Assembly: GCA_003427395.1 (NCBI GenBank)
Contig: BFEA01000022.1
Location: 5,591,112 to 5,623,191 of the forward strand
Direction: 5' to 3'
From: Chara braunii
Lineage: Eukaryota; Streptophyta; Charophyceae; Charales; Characeae
Length of the DNA: 32,080 bases
Made by a program: the position numbers and the translations under genes. The notes beneath the pieces were generated by a model. That model worked only from the letters and a program-made list of their open reading frames with translations. It was not told the origin of the DNA and ran no database searches. Positions 9,600 through 20,414 of the stretch are shown here, one piece after another (within the stretch, counting starts at the first letter, position 1; each line of letters opens with the position of its first letter).

Positions 9600-10518
9600 A
9601 TAATAATGTTGAATGGCTGAACCAGAATCAATGTCTGAATCCCACTTCTACTGCAGGCACAACATGAGGTCCACCATAGCCATGGCCACCCTTCCTCTTC
9701 CTCTTCATATAGGTCAAGGCTATGGCGAAGCATTGAGGGTTCTACCCTCCTGTCCAAAGGACAACCCAAAGCAGCTACGTCGCTGCTCTTCTGTCCCAAG
9801 GTCAACACCAGGCAGCTATGCCGCTGCCCACTCAACCGCCATGCCTAACTCTGTCATGAGCTTCCTTGATGGGGGACTACCCCAACTGGGGCCTTCCAGA
9901 TGCAGCGTGCGAGGATCTGGGTCCTCGACAGGCCTGAGGGGCCCCTGTTGCAAGAGTGCCCGCCCTAAGTGAAGGCGGGCCTGACATATCAGAAGGGGCC
10001 CTCGACTGTCAAATTCATATTTGGGGTCCAGGCAGTTGCGACGCGCCAGTTGGTTGAGAGAAACACAGGCCGAGCAACAAAGACATTTCTGCGGCCTTCT
10101 GGGCCTTTCCAAAGAATGCAGGCCCTGGGCCAGAATCGCAGCATCATACATTGACAGTTGGGACTCGGGAGGCCCAACTGCAAGAGGCCCAATAGCTGCA
10201 CACAAGGGCAGCATCCTGGGGCCTACCGGAAGCTTCTGGGCCCAGGCCCAACCCAGCCAGGCTGTGCGAGCAGGCCAGCTCTTTCCATATAGGAAAGAGC
10301 TCTCCTCGGCCAGGGGCATTCAGGCACTCGCATGCTAGCGGCAGCGCTGCTGGAGCAAAGGCTCGTGGGCTGCTGCTAGTGCTGAGAGGCGAGGTGCAGC
10401 ACGTGCGGTCGTGCAGGGAAGAAGGGCGCTGTCGAGGGCAGCGCCATAGCCCAGCCACCACATGGGTGTAAAGTCAGGGAAGGGTGAAGGATGATGATGA
10501 TGATGTGAGGGCACATAC
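9600..10518. other. No gene recognised; GGCC-rich stretch
   Basis: No convincing coding region. Short inverted repeats include GCCCGCC/GGCGGGC near 9960-9983 and a perfect 10-bp pair, AGCTCTTTCC (10277-10286) with GGAAAGAGCT (10292-10301), around a 5-nt loop. A short GATGAT run lies near 10491-10506. Confidence 0.5.
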
Positions 10519-10671
10519 CTTGTATTGGCGATGGTCTGCATTGGGCGACATCTTCAAGTACTTCGGGTTGTTGCTGATGTCAACAGTTGCATTGTCAATT
10601 AGTAGGCTGATAATAGCTGTGTAGGAGTAGGCTGGGCGCTGAGCGCCAAACAGGAGAGTGAAGGGACTGGA
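10519..10671 (-). other. Possible exon, unknown protein
   Basis: The minus strand offers a 153-base open segment (51 codons) between a 3' splice-like site (pyrimidine-rich, ...CACCAACAG) and a 5' splice-like site (AAG then GTATGT). It would encode SPFTLLFGAQRPAYSYTAII followed by a stretch ending DHRQYK. The protein is not recognised. Exon status rests only on splice-like signals and phase-0 length. The surrounding 216-codon frame is otherwise unconvincing. Confidence 0.2.
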
Positions 10672-11310
10672 CTGTTGGTGTGGAGAGAGAAAACTCTCCT
10701 TGCTGTTGCTCATTTTCCTTGCAATTTGGTATCGAAGCTGGTTCGTATTGTGCTTCATTGGTTCTTCGCAATAGTTGTTCAGTGCTTCGCATGAAGTGTG
10801 AGGCAATGATAAGGCTTGGGCATGGAATGTGAGGCGGCCCAGGGTCGCGTGGGCGCGCCAGGATGCTATGTGGTGACATATGGGGTGTATGCTAGATGAT
10901 GAGAGCTCGCTGATGTGGCATTTAAGCTGAGGTGGAACTGCATTCTCCTGTTGGTTGTGCCGAGGCAAAGACCGGTCATCATAAATGCAAATCAGGTTGC
11001 CGGTGAGAAATTTGTGGTTGGGGGCAGCATTATAAGGTATGTTGCTCTCTTCCTTACTTCTTATTGTGAGGAAGTGAGTCTTGTCTTGAGAGTCCTCTTG
11101 ATGTGAGGTGTCGCGAGCGCTCAACCTTGAGAGTCGACATTCTTCCTGGGCAGCAAGCTGGTGGGAGACGGGCGTAGCCTCTGAAGGGCCCTGGACGAAG
11201 CACTCGGGTCACGGTCACCATACACGCATGCTTTGCTGCAAGTCCTTGGTTCTGCTGCTTGCGCAATAGAGGTCATGCAGGGCATGCCAGCCCTTTGAAT
11301 AGACGCTTAC

Positions 11311-11667
11311 CAGACCGTCTCTAAATATTTCTGGCGGGGACTCGGTGTTGACTCTAGCTGTGATCGTCATCCTGTCTGCGACGTTAAATAATTCTTGAGG
11401 AGTTATGCGGGATCTTCTTAAATGCCTCCTGATCAGCCAGATCAAATCGGGTGTAAGTCTCGTTGCATGCGAGGGTAAATAATGTGCAGGGGCTGGCAAG
11501 TTCGGCATTGACTTGGGGCATAGGGGTGGGCCGGATTGCACACCTTCAGACACGCTGCTCAACCAGATGCTCAGGACGTTGACATAAAGTGACAACTCAA
11601 GAAGGATACAGGGGGCGGGGGGATTCCGGTAAGTGTTCACAGTGGCAAACAATAGACAATCTGCCAT
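11311..11667 (-). other. Possible coding segment, unknown protein
   Basis: A minus-strand frame from 11667 runs through LTPDLIWLIRRHLRRSRITP and a stretch ending EIFRDGL, then meets a strong 5' splice-like GTAAGC at 11310-11305. Composition is protein-like, but no family is recognised. It could be an upstream exon of the same unidentified gene as 10519-10671, or chance. The frame itself stays open to 11215. Confidence 0.2.
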
Positions 11668-11969
11668 CCAGTATACATCTCCAACAGGAGATATTATTAT
11701 TATTTTTGATTATTTAGTTGTTACACACTTGACTAACAACTGACAGACAGCTGCAGACATATTAGTTCTTTGCTGCATTGCAATCTGTTCTAGAGTAATC
11801 TAAAAATAGATGTGATATTTCCTGTAGAATCTGACATTAGTTGTTACTACATCACCTAACTGTTTCTGTTCAGGCCGACCGAAATTAGTTGTGATTTGTA
11901 CTCGGTCGTGCGTCATGCTGAGGTTGGATTCAATGTGGATTCTAGTTTAGATCACACACACTGTAGCTC
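11668..11969. other. AT-rich region before gypsy gag
   Basis: The stretch upstream of the second gypsy element is AT-rich, with an (ATT)n run near 11692-11705. It is where an LTR end and primer-binding site would be expected, but I could not find a clear primer-binding site or LTR boundary. Confidence 0.4.
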
Positions 11970-13458
11970 ATGCGTGATGCAAGCACTAGTGAGGAGGAGT
12001 TGTTAGTGGATGACCGTAGGACTACTCGTAGTACTGCTCTCAATCGACCTTTGACTTTCTTAGAGTTAGGCCCAGGAGATGAGAGGAGACTGCGGAGAGA
12101 GGCTAGAGAGAGATCAGCGGCAAGAAGAGCGAGGGTCGCTGAGGATAGTGCCAGGTCTAGGATTTCAGCTAGCACCGGTACGACCATGGCTACTTCCTCT
12201 ACCATGTCGCAGGCCTCTTCACAGGCCACTTCGTCAGTAGTTAGTCAGAGTGGTTCTCGGGTTTCCATTAGCCAGAGTGCTGGCTTGCAAGTCAGCGAGC
12301 AGACTCAACTCACGCCGAAGGATTATGAGATCCTCCAAGCAGAAGAACTTCAGGATGAGTTACAACGGCAACTGGATGAGGCAGCAGAGAGGAGAAGGAG
12401 AGCAATCATGAGAAAAGCTAGGCTAGGTAGTAGGAGACAAGAGCTAGGCAGATTAGAAGCATTAGATGAGTCAGCGATTGACCCTGCGATACGAGCGCTG
12501 CGTAACTCGCTTCTTTGTGTGAAAGAAGCGCAGGCTGTCCAACAGGAAGTGCTGGCTGAACTAGTTGCAGGGGAGAAGCAGATTTTGGCTGCACTGCAGG
12601 CTCCTCGTCCCATGATGAGGCAGCCTCAGTATGTTGTAGCTCCCCCTTTGGGTGCGGGTCCATCAGTGACGCTGTCGCCGGTAGGGCCTCCATTCTCGCC
12701 TATGTTTGGCATGCCCCCTCCAGGTGGTTATGTAGCAACTAGTGGTCCGGTTCATAGAGTCTCAGCCGTACCATCGACGACAGTGGTTACTACAGTCCCA
12801 TTGTCAAGCCAGGCCCAGGTTAGTGTGCAGCAACCTGTTGCAGTGGTTATGCAGCCACTGCAGCAAGCACCTGGGCAAATGCAGCCTATGCAGTGGATGC
12901 CCAAAATGCCCTTGCTGAGTCCTAAGCCCTTCTCCGGCGACAAGAAGAAGGATGAGGACTCGAATACCTGGGTGAGGACCGTGCCTACCTATGTGAGGCA
13001 CAAGCTCACCAGGCCAGAGCAAGAAGTTGGAGTGGCTACCTCCTTTTTAGAGGGGTCAACAACCTGTTGGTTGAATGGCCTTGTGCAGCAGCAGGGCTAC
13101 GATAAAAACTTCGATGCCTGGGCCCAGGCTCAGACATTGAAAGAGTTCGTACGGTTCGTGTATAACAGGTGGCATGACCCTCAAGGGGCTCAAAAGGCCA
13201 CCGATGAAATCAACAGTCTTTGAGCCAGAAGGTACAAGAATGTTAGAGAGCTCACGGATACTGTAGAACGTCTACTCGTGGTACCTGATTTGCGCTACGA
13301 CCAGCAGGTACTCCTTACGGATTACCTTAGATGTCTACCTTCTGAGGTTAGGACAAAGCTGGTAGACGAGGCCTATGTCGAACAGCACAACTTCACTTCA
13401 TTCAGCAAGAAAGCCTTAGACATAAAGGCGAAATTGGGATTTGCGCATCAGAGTTAGG
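11970..13458 (+). pseudogene. Gypsy gag, in-frame stop
   Basis: The frame starts with MRDASTSEEELLVDD and stays open for 417 codons to a TGA at 13221-13223, then continues in the same frame to about 13458. An arginine/alanine-rich helical region and a likely coiled coil (QAEELQDELQRQLDEAAERR) occupy the first third. A Pro/Gln-rich linker follows. The retrotransposon gag domain begins near residue 320 (KPFSGDKKKDEDSNTWV). Capsid features continue past the stop (VRELTDTVERLL, LRCLPSEVRTKL). The ATG at 11970 is the first in the frame after the AT-rich stretch and suits gag. It is one long frame broken by a single stop before the knuckle region. Confidence 0.75.
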
Positions 13459-13705
13459 GAGATGGTAGGAGGAAGAGACTTCCCCAAGACTGGAAGAAGA
13501 AAGGTCAACTAATGTTCGTCGACCACGATGGTCAAGCGACAGAAATTGACGACTTCCCAGACCTTGGGGAGGAGACAGAGCACGATGGGGCCAGCGAGAC
13601 TTCGGATGGGGGAATCGTGGCACCCTGAAAGGAGAAGGCTAGGGGACCGGGAAGAAGAAGGTAGTACGGTCCACAGGTCAGGGCGACCAAGGTACGCCCG
13701 CATGG

Positions 13706-14451
13706 GTGAAACTTGGTTTAGAGTATGAGGTGTGGAGGGACCGAGTCGCTAGGGGCACGTGCATGAATTGTGGGAATTATGGCCACACGTCCCGAACGTG
13801 CCGAGGCAAGAAAGTCCTCACGAGGGTAGCCTCTCCAACAGTGGTGGGACTATTTTCGAACCCTGGCGGTGCTTCTGCGAGCACATCGCAGGGAAACACC
13901 TCAAGCCAGTAGGAGTTTTAGCCGCTCTTACTCGCGCTGAAGTGGTAATGTTGCCTTTCACACTTCAGGCGTTGGCCAGGGCTAGTGACCCACGTATCGC
14001 CCCGCGGACACATTCAGACCCACCGACGCTCTGTTCGAGAGATGTGTCTGAGGCCCTAGAAGAGTTAGAGACTGAGTGGTCAGGGAAGGACCCCAGAGAC
14101 TCTTGGGCGATGATCAATAGAGGTCCAAAGGGTGAACATTTCGTGGTAGAGGTTGATGTAGGTGGCCGCAAAGTTGGCGCCTTCGCAGACATAGATAGAC
14201 TGCGCTTAGGGGACCAAGTGCAGCGGCTTAGCAGAACTGTAGCTTCTACGCTGGCCAACAAGCACCAAATGTTGGTAAAAGACTCTGTCAAGGACGTAGT
14301 CTGTACCTTCTCCTATGGAGGAGGGGAAGTGAGCCATAAAATTTCCTTCCTGGTTAGTGATGAACTACCCTTTGACATGCTCCTAGGTATGTACTACCTC
14401 GAGGTCGCGCAACCGCAGTTTGACTGGGATTCACAAATTGCCCAGTGGTAG
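13706..14451 (+). pseudogene. Gypsy zinc knuckle and protease
   Basis: Frame 13706-13912 carries CMNCGNYGHTSRTC, a canonical C-x2-C-x4-H-x4-C knuckle. A frameshift then leads to the protease in the frame ending at 14451. VVEVDVGGRKVGAFADIDRL corresponds to the retropepsin active-site strand, and ELPFDMLLGMYYL to the second half. The expected D-T/S-G triad reads D-I-D, so catalysis is lost. Confidence 0.7.
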
Positions 14452-15298
14452 ATTTGTTAGATTGCAAAAGTTTAAAGCTAGCAGTTTGATAGAAAACTAC
14501 GGGTGCATGTGTGCATCATCTTTTTATAACTATTATAAGCAAAATCGTGAAGAGGGCATGTATCTAGTCTTTGTCTCTGAGAAAGGGGAGGCCGTAAAAA
14601 CACCCCCAAAGATAGAATCAGTCGTCGCTCAGTATTCAAACCTTTTTGAGGAGCCCAGAGGTGTGGTAGAAAGGGAGGTGGTCCATGCAATAGAGGTTGT
14701 CCCAGGTAGCAAGGTGCCTAGAGGACGAATCTATAGGATGTCTCCTGCGGAGTTGGATGAGCTCCGCCGCCAGCTCAAGGAGCTCACAAAAAAGGGATGG
14801 ATTTGGCCTAGTACCTCCCCTTACGCCAGTTTTATTTGTCCCAAAGAAGGGAGGTACCCTGAGGATGTGCATTGACTATAGGGGCCTCAATGCCATCACC
14901 GTTAAGAACGCGGAGCCCCTACCTCGCATCGACGACCTACTGGATAGAGTGCAGGGATGCCGGTACTTTACTAAGATAGATCTAAAGTACGGATACCATC
15001 AAATTGCTATTAGACCTAAGGACCAACACAAAACCGCATTTCAGACCCGGTACAGTCTGTATGAGTTTGTGGTGATGCCCTTCGGCCTATGCAATGCGCC
15101 TGGGACATTCCAACACGCAATGAACAGGATCTTTCATGATTACTTAGATAAGTTTATCGTCGTGTACCTCGACGATATCCTCATCTTTAGTAAGACTGTA
15201 GAGGAGCGCGCTGAGCACTTGAAAATAATGTTAGGTCTCCTAAGGCAGCACCAGTACAAGGTTAACTTGGAGAAATGCGAGTTTGGTCGAACCAAGAT
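14450..15298 (+). pseudogene. Gypsy RT, frameshifted and truncated
   Basis: The RT entry region (IYRMSPAELDELRRQLKELT) lies in the frame ending at 14875. After a frameshift near 14830 the RT core continues with PVLFVPKKGGTLRMCIDYRG, RIDDLLDRV, YFTKIDLKYGYHQI, MPFGLCNAP and the catalytic YLDD box (about 15161-15175). It ends after EKCEFGRTKI near 15298. The catalytic aspartates of motif A (KIDLKYG) and of YLDD are present. The break is abrupt and lies just left of a poly(A) run, which suggests a later insertion or rearrangement there. Confidence 0.85.
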
Positions 15299-15333
15299 AT
15301 TGATAATATCAGCCTTGGGCACTGGGCCCGTTG

Positions 15334-15360
<27 letters not shown>
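15334..15360 (+). repeat. Poly(A) tract, 27 A
   Basis: A pure A run lies just beyond the point where the gypsy RT stops. It probably marks the 3' end of a retroposed fragment whose body is at most about 35 bases (15299-15333). No flanking target duplication was found. Confidence 0.7.
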
Positions 15361-15364
<4 letters not shown>

Positions 15365-15716
15365 GCCTATATGCTACACCAATTCAAAAATTGAAATCAC
15401 CATATCCGCGCGCGGAAGCCGACGCGGGAAAAGAAAGTTCTATGCCTATCCGTATTCTCACAAAATTCCTAGAGTTTTCTTTGATGTGACCGAGAACATT
15501 CATGCAAGGAAAACGATACGTCGGGCTCCGCTTATTCCGTAATTCCTAACTGTCGAGCCCGATTCCCAGTGCGCTCGCTAAGGCGCGCGAAATTTCCCGT
15601 GCATTTCCCGAATTACAAAAAGCAGAATTCCAAGAATCAATAGAACTTCCGAAAAATGGGGGCTCAAACAAGGCGCTTAAAATCAAGAAAAGCGACGAGG
15701 GTTCTGTGGGGTCGGT
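15361..15716. other. Unassigned segment between poly(A) and LINE
   Basis: The composition differs from the adjoining transposons. Short open frames exist on both strands, for example one on the plus strand that includes AKAREISRAFPELQKAEFQE. None matches a family I know. It may be host sequence or another organelle-derived piece; the sequence does not decide. Confidence 0.4.
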
Positions 15717-16253
15717 ATGATACACAAAGGGGTATTGGGTCAAGGGGGTACGAAAGATAGCATGGGGTCGGGAGATGGTTCGTCACATACATGGTTGGCA
15801 GCTAAGGGTATGGAGATCGGGGAGCAATGTGCTCGTTGCAATTGGGGGTGGGAAACAACTTCCCACACTTGGTGCTACTACCCTCACTCCCTCAAGGTTT
15901 GGGATTGGTGGAAGGGGAAATGGAATCTAGTAGCAGGCAACAGTTTCCCCTGGTCACAGGAATGGATAATGTTTGGTAAGACGGACTCAAGCCAAGACTT
16001 TTCTTCAGGCGGGGCGTATACAACCCTCGCATGTAGAGGAGCTATTATGGAGGCAATATGGAAGGCTAGAAACAGAGTCCTGTTTAAAAACGAGTCAACA
16101 CCTTTCCTGGGTATTATTAGCACTATACAGACTCTGATAAGACAGACGATTCAGACTGATTGGCATTTGGCTATAAGCCAGATAAGGAAAAACAGATACT
16201 GGTTTTCCCAGACGTGGGGAAGAGCAGGGAATTTGGTGACTGTCTCTCCATAA
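15717..16253 (+). pseudogene. LINE ORF2 C-terminus with zf-RVT-like region
   Basis: This 178-residue frame contains HTWLAAKGMEIGEQCARCNW, then WETTSHTWCYY and KVWDWWKGKW. That is the spacing of the zinc-binding region at the C-terminus of plant LINE reverse transcriptases. A tail reading AIMEAIWKARNRVLFKNEST and TDWHLAISQIRKNRYW follows and parallels the C-terminus of the minus-strand LINE (WEDRNNILFKQQW, VDWHRKAAKG). It ends at a stop at 16251-16253. No RT domain precedes it: the copy is 5'-truncated, as is common after incomplete target-primed reverse transcription. Confidence 0.8.
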
Positions 16254-16497
16254 GGCAGCCTTATTCTGGCAGACTGGCTCATCCAAGAGAAGGAAGGTAA
16301 CTGAGCATAGGCTTCCAAGCGAGAAGAGGCCGGCTTTAGGCCTCCCCTTCCCTCTACAGATTGGTTGTTAGTTACACAGCGTCTGTATTTAGCTGTGGAA
16401 AGTTTTGTGTGGGTATGTGTTACATTTTATGCCTTTGGGATTGTGTTGCAAAGGTCTTTTGGATAGGAATATTGAGGTTTTGAAGTAGAGAAGTCTT
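16254..16497 (+). other. Outer LINE 3' UTR, left half
   Basis: Non-coding sequence follows the ORF2 stop and ends in the first copy of the 16-bp target duplication (16482-16497). It continues at 20061 after the inner LINE. Confidence 0.75.
16482..16497 (+). repeat. Target-site duplication, left copy
   Basis: GAAGTAGAGAAGTCTT here is identical to 20045-20060 directly after the inner LINE's poly(A). It marks the insertion point of the inner LINE. Confidence 0.95.
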
Positions 16498-19400
16498 ATG
16501 GATGATGAAAAGACCTCGGGGCTGGACTCCTTCCCCAAGGAATTTTGGGTACACTTTTGGGGCACCTTTCGAGATGATTTCTGTCAGTATGTAAATGTTG
16601 TCTTCAGGGAAGAGACCTTTGGAGGAATGATAGGGCAAGGGGTGACAACTCTGTTATACAAGAAAGGTGACAAAGAGGAGATACGTAATTACCGTTCGAT
16701 CACTCTCCTCCCCGTACCTTATAAAACGGTGGCTAAGGTGTGATCTAACAGACTCTTGCCCCACTTGCCCAATATCATTCACCCTAACCAGTCGGGATTT
16801 ATGCCGCATAGGAACATTCAGGACAATATCCTGTTGGTCAATGAGACCATTAGATATGCGAGACAGAGACGGGCCGACGCTGCCATACTCTTTATCGATT
16901 TTGAAAAAGCGTATGACCATGTGGACTGGGATTTTCTAGAGCTTTGCCTGCAAAAAATGAATTTTGGCCACAGGTTCAGAAAATGGGTGAACATATTTCA
17001 TCGCACTGCGACCACCAACATAATGATGAATGGACACCTCGCCCCCCCGATCCATCTCCAGCGATCGGTGAGGCAAGGCGACCCCATTGCGCCAATGCTC
17101 TTTGTCCTCATCATAGAAGCTCTGGCCGCCATGATTAAAGCCAACCTGGAAATACAGAGAATCGAGGTTGAAGAGCTGCCTCCTCACCTCATTCCGATTA
17201 CGTCCATCTTCGTGGACGACCTCATTGTTTTGTTTAAAGCCAACCAAACTTCCTTGCAGGCCTTGGCACACACGATACACCTGTTCGAGGTGGCGGCAGA
17301 TATGAAAGTCAACTAGGGGACAAAAACGGAAGGATGGTGGTTGACCGAGGGGAACAACCCGCCGCCTCCCACCCCGCGAGTCGATTGGAAGCCCAAGGAC
17401 GCCGCTATCACAGTCTTGGGAGTTGATCTTACAGCGTTGGGCCCACCCCGGGACCGCGGCGACAAACTGGTACAAACGGCGGTCCGACGAATGGGGACAT
17501 GGGAAACAGCCCATACATCATTGGTGGGCAGGGCGCTTGCATTAAACAACTCTATATTTGCAGCGATCTGGTATAAAGTGGTTGTCTGGCAGCTGAATCG
17601 TGGACAACTCACAAGATTGAGACGAGCAGCTGCAGCATACCTCTGGCGCGAGGACCACGAACTAACAGAATGCATCAAAAGAGTGGCATGGGATGTCATA
17701 ATACAACCACGATCAAAAGGTGGGCTTGGAATAATTGACCCGGAAAATGAAACTAAGGCATTGATTTTTTAGTTTCTCATTCGCATGCTAATGGGCAACG
17801 ACATCCCATGGGAGCCATATGCACGCATTCAAATCTCCGCCTTGGCCCCACAAACTGCAACCAATAACCAAGTGCACCCGTTCCAATGGTTGACTAACAA
17901 CTATTGGTCTCTCCCGGCCCCCCCTCGCGTCCAGCACAACAACTCTCCCACAGACACAGCCAAATGGGATCTCAGGACCGATCCTCTGTGGGTTTCATTT
18001 CTGAAGCTATGGAGAGAACGGGGCCCATCTCAGAAATCGACGCCCCTGAGATGGGAGGAGATATGGAGACAGCCGTTGTTCGACAACCAGTATATTAAGG
18101 ACGGCAATGACAACCCCTTCTCCCTGCACAACCGATCGCGGTGGCTTCCCTGGGCAAAGAAGGGAATGTATTCAGTCAGGGACTTGTGGAACAACCAAAC
18201 TAAGACATGGTTCACATTACAGGAGCTTCGGCCGAGGTTGGCCCACATTAGAAACATTGAAGAAGGCCTGCATAAATTGCAAGAGGCTATCCCGCTGGCC
18301 TGGATCTCGGTGCTACTGAAAGGCCCAACGCTGATGCAAGGGGATTGGGTTATGAAGATTCAGGATTGGCCGCTTCCGATGGTTATCTATTTAGTGGAGA
18401 GAACGGGGGCCCGACAAGTAGGGCTTCAAGCCTACATTCCGTGCCTGTCGGGGCAAAGATGGTCGCAACTAACCCGGGACGAAAAGTTGGACCACGATGC
18501 ACCCCTTGAGGGGCTGACGAGGGTTTGCGTTGTGGACCAACTTGGTAACGGCTGGGCCGTGTATGAACCTACCACCCCGGTCAGCCAACTGCCCTTCGAC
18601 CCGAGGGAATGGGAGTGGGACATGGGAGGGGGAAGGAATCTTCAGATATGGCAGTATACAGTCAAAAATGGGTACAGGCAGGCCAGAAAGCAGACACAGG
18701 TCTTCGCCCCGATCAAGGCAAGATGGGCCAGAGATTCTCCACTAAAAGCGGAGGAGATCCACAACCTCAACTGGGGAACTCTTTCACATATACGGCCGAC
18801 TAACCTTAGAGCTCTCCAGTGGCAAATTGTCCACCGCTGTCTGCCAACTTCTGACTGGATTACTTCAAGAACAAATCTTGAAGAACGAGGGGTGCTTTCC
18901 CCTCTCTGCTCTTTCTGTGGGAACTCCTCCCCTAAACGACGCGCTACACTCGAACACTGTCTCCTAGACCGCCCCATGGTAGCCCAACTGTGGATCTGGT
19001 GGGATGCTGCGTGGCACTACCTCACTGGCACTAGATTGCCATGGGAAATCAAGGCCATCCTCTTGGGAGATATGCCCCCACAGACAAAAGTCTGGTCTCC
19101 ATTTATGACCAACCTTTTCACCATCACCCGCTTGCCAATGCTGATGGCAGCATGGAGGATGAGGTGTGCCCACCAATATAAACAGCACACATTTGGCTAT
19201 ATGGAGGCAAGAGCTGTGGTGGTCGAAGCAATTGGTACAAACACGCATGCAGCATGGAAGGAACTTAAACAAATGCTGGCAAAAGAACCGGAAGAAACCA
19301 AACACCAGGACCTGGTTACAAATTTCCAGGCAGTATGGGTGGACAATGCACAGAAACTTTGCGAACTGGACCGCCACAACGACCTGGGTGTCCACGGAAA

Positions 19401-19698
19401 CCCACTGGCAACGACTACCATGGGATCACTTCACTTTCCCCTTCCAACCGACCAACTTTGTCCTGGTCTAGTCTGTCCCTGGTGTACCGGGCTTTACTAT
19501 ATCACCGATGTCCTCACCCCCTCCTCTTCTCCTCTCTCCTTACCCTCCCCCTCCCTTCCCCTCCCCCCACTTCTTCCTATGTCCCCGAGCTGTGTGCCGG
19601 CCAAGCATGGAATCCGGATCCAGGAAGGGTTGAACTTCACTATGCATCGGGTGGAACAGCGGAAGGGACAGATCATCAGACGGGATGGGGCTTACTGA
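16498..19698 (+). pseudogene. LINE ORF2: RT and zf-RVT-like region, three stops
   Basis: A single frame of 1067 codons is interrupted by TGA at 16741, TAG at 17314 and TAG at 17770. RT features in order are LLYKKGDKEEIRNYRSITLL, HPNQSGFMPHRNIQDN, motif A LFIDFEKAYDHVDWDF, motif B SVRQGDPIAPMLFVL and motif C SIFVDDLIVL. Motif C has V in place of the usual A of F/Y-A-D-D, but both Asp are kept. The thumb region includes LGVDLTAL and SKGGLGIIDP. A long connecting region follows. A zinc-binding-like segment, PLCSFCGNSSPKRRATLEHC, lies near codon 800. The last part (about 19490-19600) is Pro/Ser/Leu-rich, from a CT-rich tract. Compared with the minus-strand LINE, the endonuclease is missing. Confidence 0.9.
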
Positions 19699-19699
19699 A

Positions 19700-19917
19700 G
19701 TCCGCCATACACTAAGGGCTACAGCCTGGGGTTCAGCCTGCGGCTCAATAGTCCGACGGACAGCATAAAGGCGCTGGAGATGGCAACAGGTCTCATCGAC
19801 GTCCGCCATACACTAAGGACACAGCCTGGATTTCAGCCTGGGGTTCAAATCATTCAATAGTCCGTCGGACCGGCCCAGCTCAAACAGCATGAGGGCGCGG
19901 GGGACGGCAACAGGTCA
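19700..19917 (+). repeat. Tandem duplication in LINE 3' UTR
   Basis: Two imperfect copies (19700-19794 and 19801-19917) both begin GTCCGCCATACACTAAGG and end GGCAACAGGTC. Each contains a small palindrome of the form GTCCGNCGGAC. The second copy is longer by about 22 bases. Confidence 0.85.
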
Positions 19918-20016
19918 AGCTCAATTCTGAACTGGATCGTGTCCAGGGTGCCTCCCCCAATGGTGCTAGGGGTGACTGCACTCATCAGCACCCGTAGCAA
20001 CCGGCCGGGCTGTTTC

Positions 20017-20044
20017 AAAAAAAAAAAAAAAAAAAAAAAAAAAA
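20017..20044 (+). repeat. Poly(A) tail of inner LINE, 28 A
   Basis: A pure A run ends exactly at the right target duplication, as expected from target-primed reverse transcription of a polyadenylated LINE transcript. Confidence 0.95.
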
Positions 20045-20060
20045 GAAGTAGAGAAGTCTT
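20045..20060 (+). repeat. Target-site duplication, right copy
   Basis: Identical over 16 bases to 16482-16497. Confidence 0.95.
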
Positions 20061-20234
20061 GATTGCTTTATGTTTCTTTGGTATTGAGATAATAGTTTTT
20101 TACAGTTTCTTTCCTGTGGTGGTGTTGGTTTAATGCTTTAGGTTGATAGTATTTTACTTCTTCTTAATCTTGGATTGGCTATAGTTAGAGATCCTGGCAG
20201 ACTAGCGGGTCCCCTTCGGGTCCTTGTAAAAAGC

Positions 20235-20303
20235 GAAACTGGGTAAGGCTCCCAGAAGTTTCTTGGTTCGGCTCTCCGGGTAGACTGTGAGGACCCCAGC
20301 CTC
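20235..20303 (+). other. LINE 3'-terminal motif, copy a
   Basis: The stretch contains AAACTGGGTAAGGCTCCCAG, later TCCGGGTAGACTGTGAGGAC and CCCAGCCTC. It is the most diverged of four related LINE 3' ends in the window and lies about 40 bases before the A-rich tail of the outer LINE. Confidence 0.7.
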
Positions 20304-20339
20304 AGTGTTTGTCATCATAATATCAACTTTCTTTTGGTG

Positions 20340-20378
20340 AAAAAAAATAAAAAATAAAAAATAAAAAATAAAAAATAA

Positions 20379-20414
<36 letters not shown>

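Larger units (their letters stand above)
11970..15298 (+). mobile_element. Second Ty3/gypsy element, 3'-truncated
   Basis: Plus-strand gag, CCHC knuckle, protease and RT follow each other in the Ty3/gypsy order. The RT ends abruptly after KCEFGRTKI. No RNase H, integrase or LTR follows. Beyond 15298 are about 35 unrelated bases and a 27-base poly(A). Its gag differs from that of the minus-strand element, so this looks like a different lineage. Stops and frameshifts disable it. Confidence 0.85.
16498..20044 (+). mobile_element. Inner LINE, 5'-truncated, with poly(A) and perfect TSD
   Basis: The 3547-bp insertion starts directly after the left duplication and ends with 28 A (20017-20044) directly before the right duplication. 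It carries most of ORF2 from just before the RT domain to its stop at 19698, then a 3' UTR of about 320 bases with a tandem repeat. ORF1 and the endonuclease are missing. Three in-frame stops are the only breaks in ORF2, with no frameshift seen, which suggests a fairly recent copy. Confidence 0.95.

Noticed and set aside
10519-10671. Forkhead-like domain, from RPAYSYTAII
   Set aside because: The similarity covers only about ten residues. The rest of the domain is absent, and such factors are not expected in the green-plant lineage.
10474-11124. 216-codon minus-strand ORF as a protein-coding gene
   Set aside because: The composition is not protein-like over most of its length and no motif was recognised. 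Only the 51-codon segment between splice-like sites is kept, at low confidence.
15549-15710. Small conserved organelle protein
   Set aside because: The short plus-strand frame has a plausible composition, but I could not tie it to any family.
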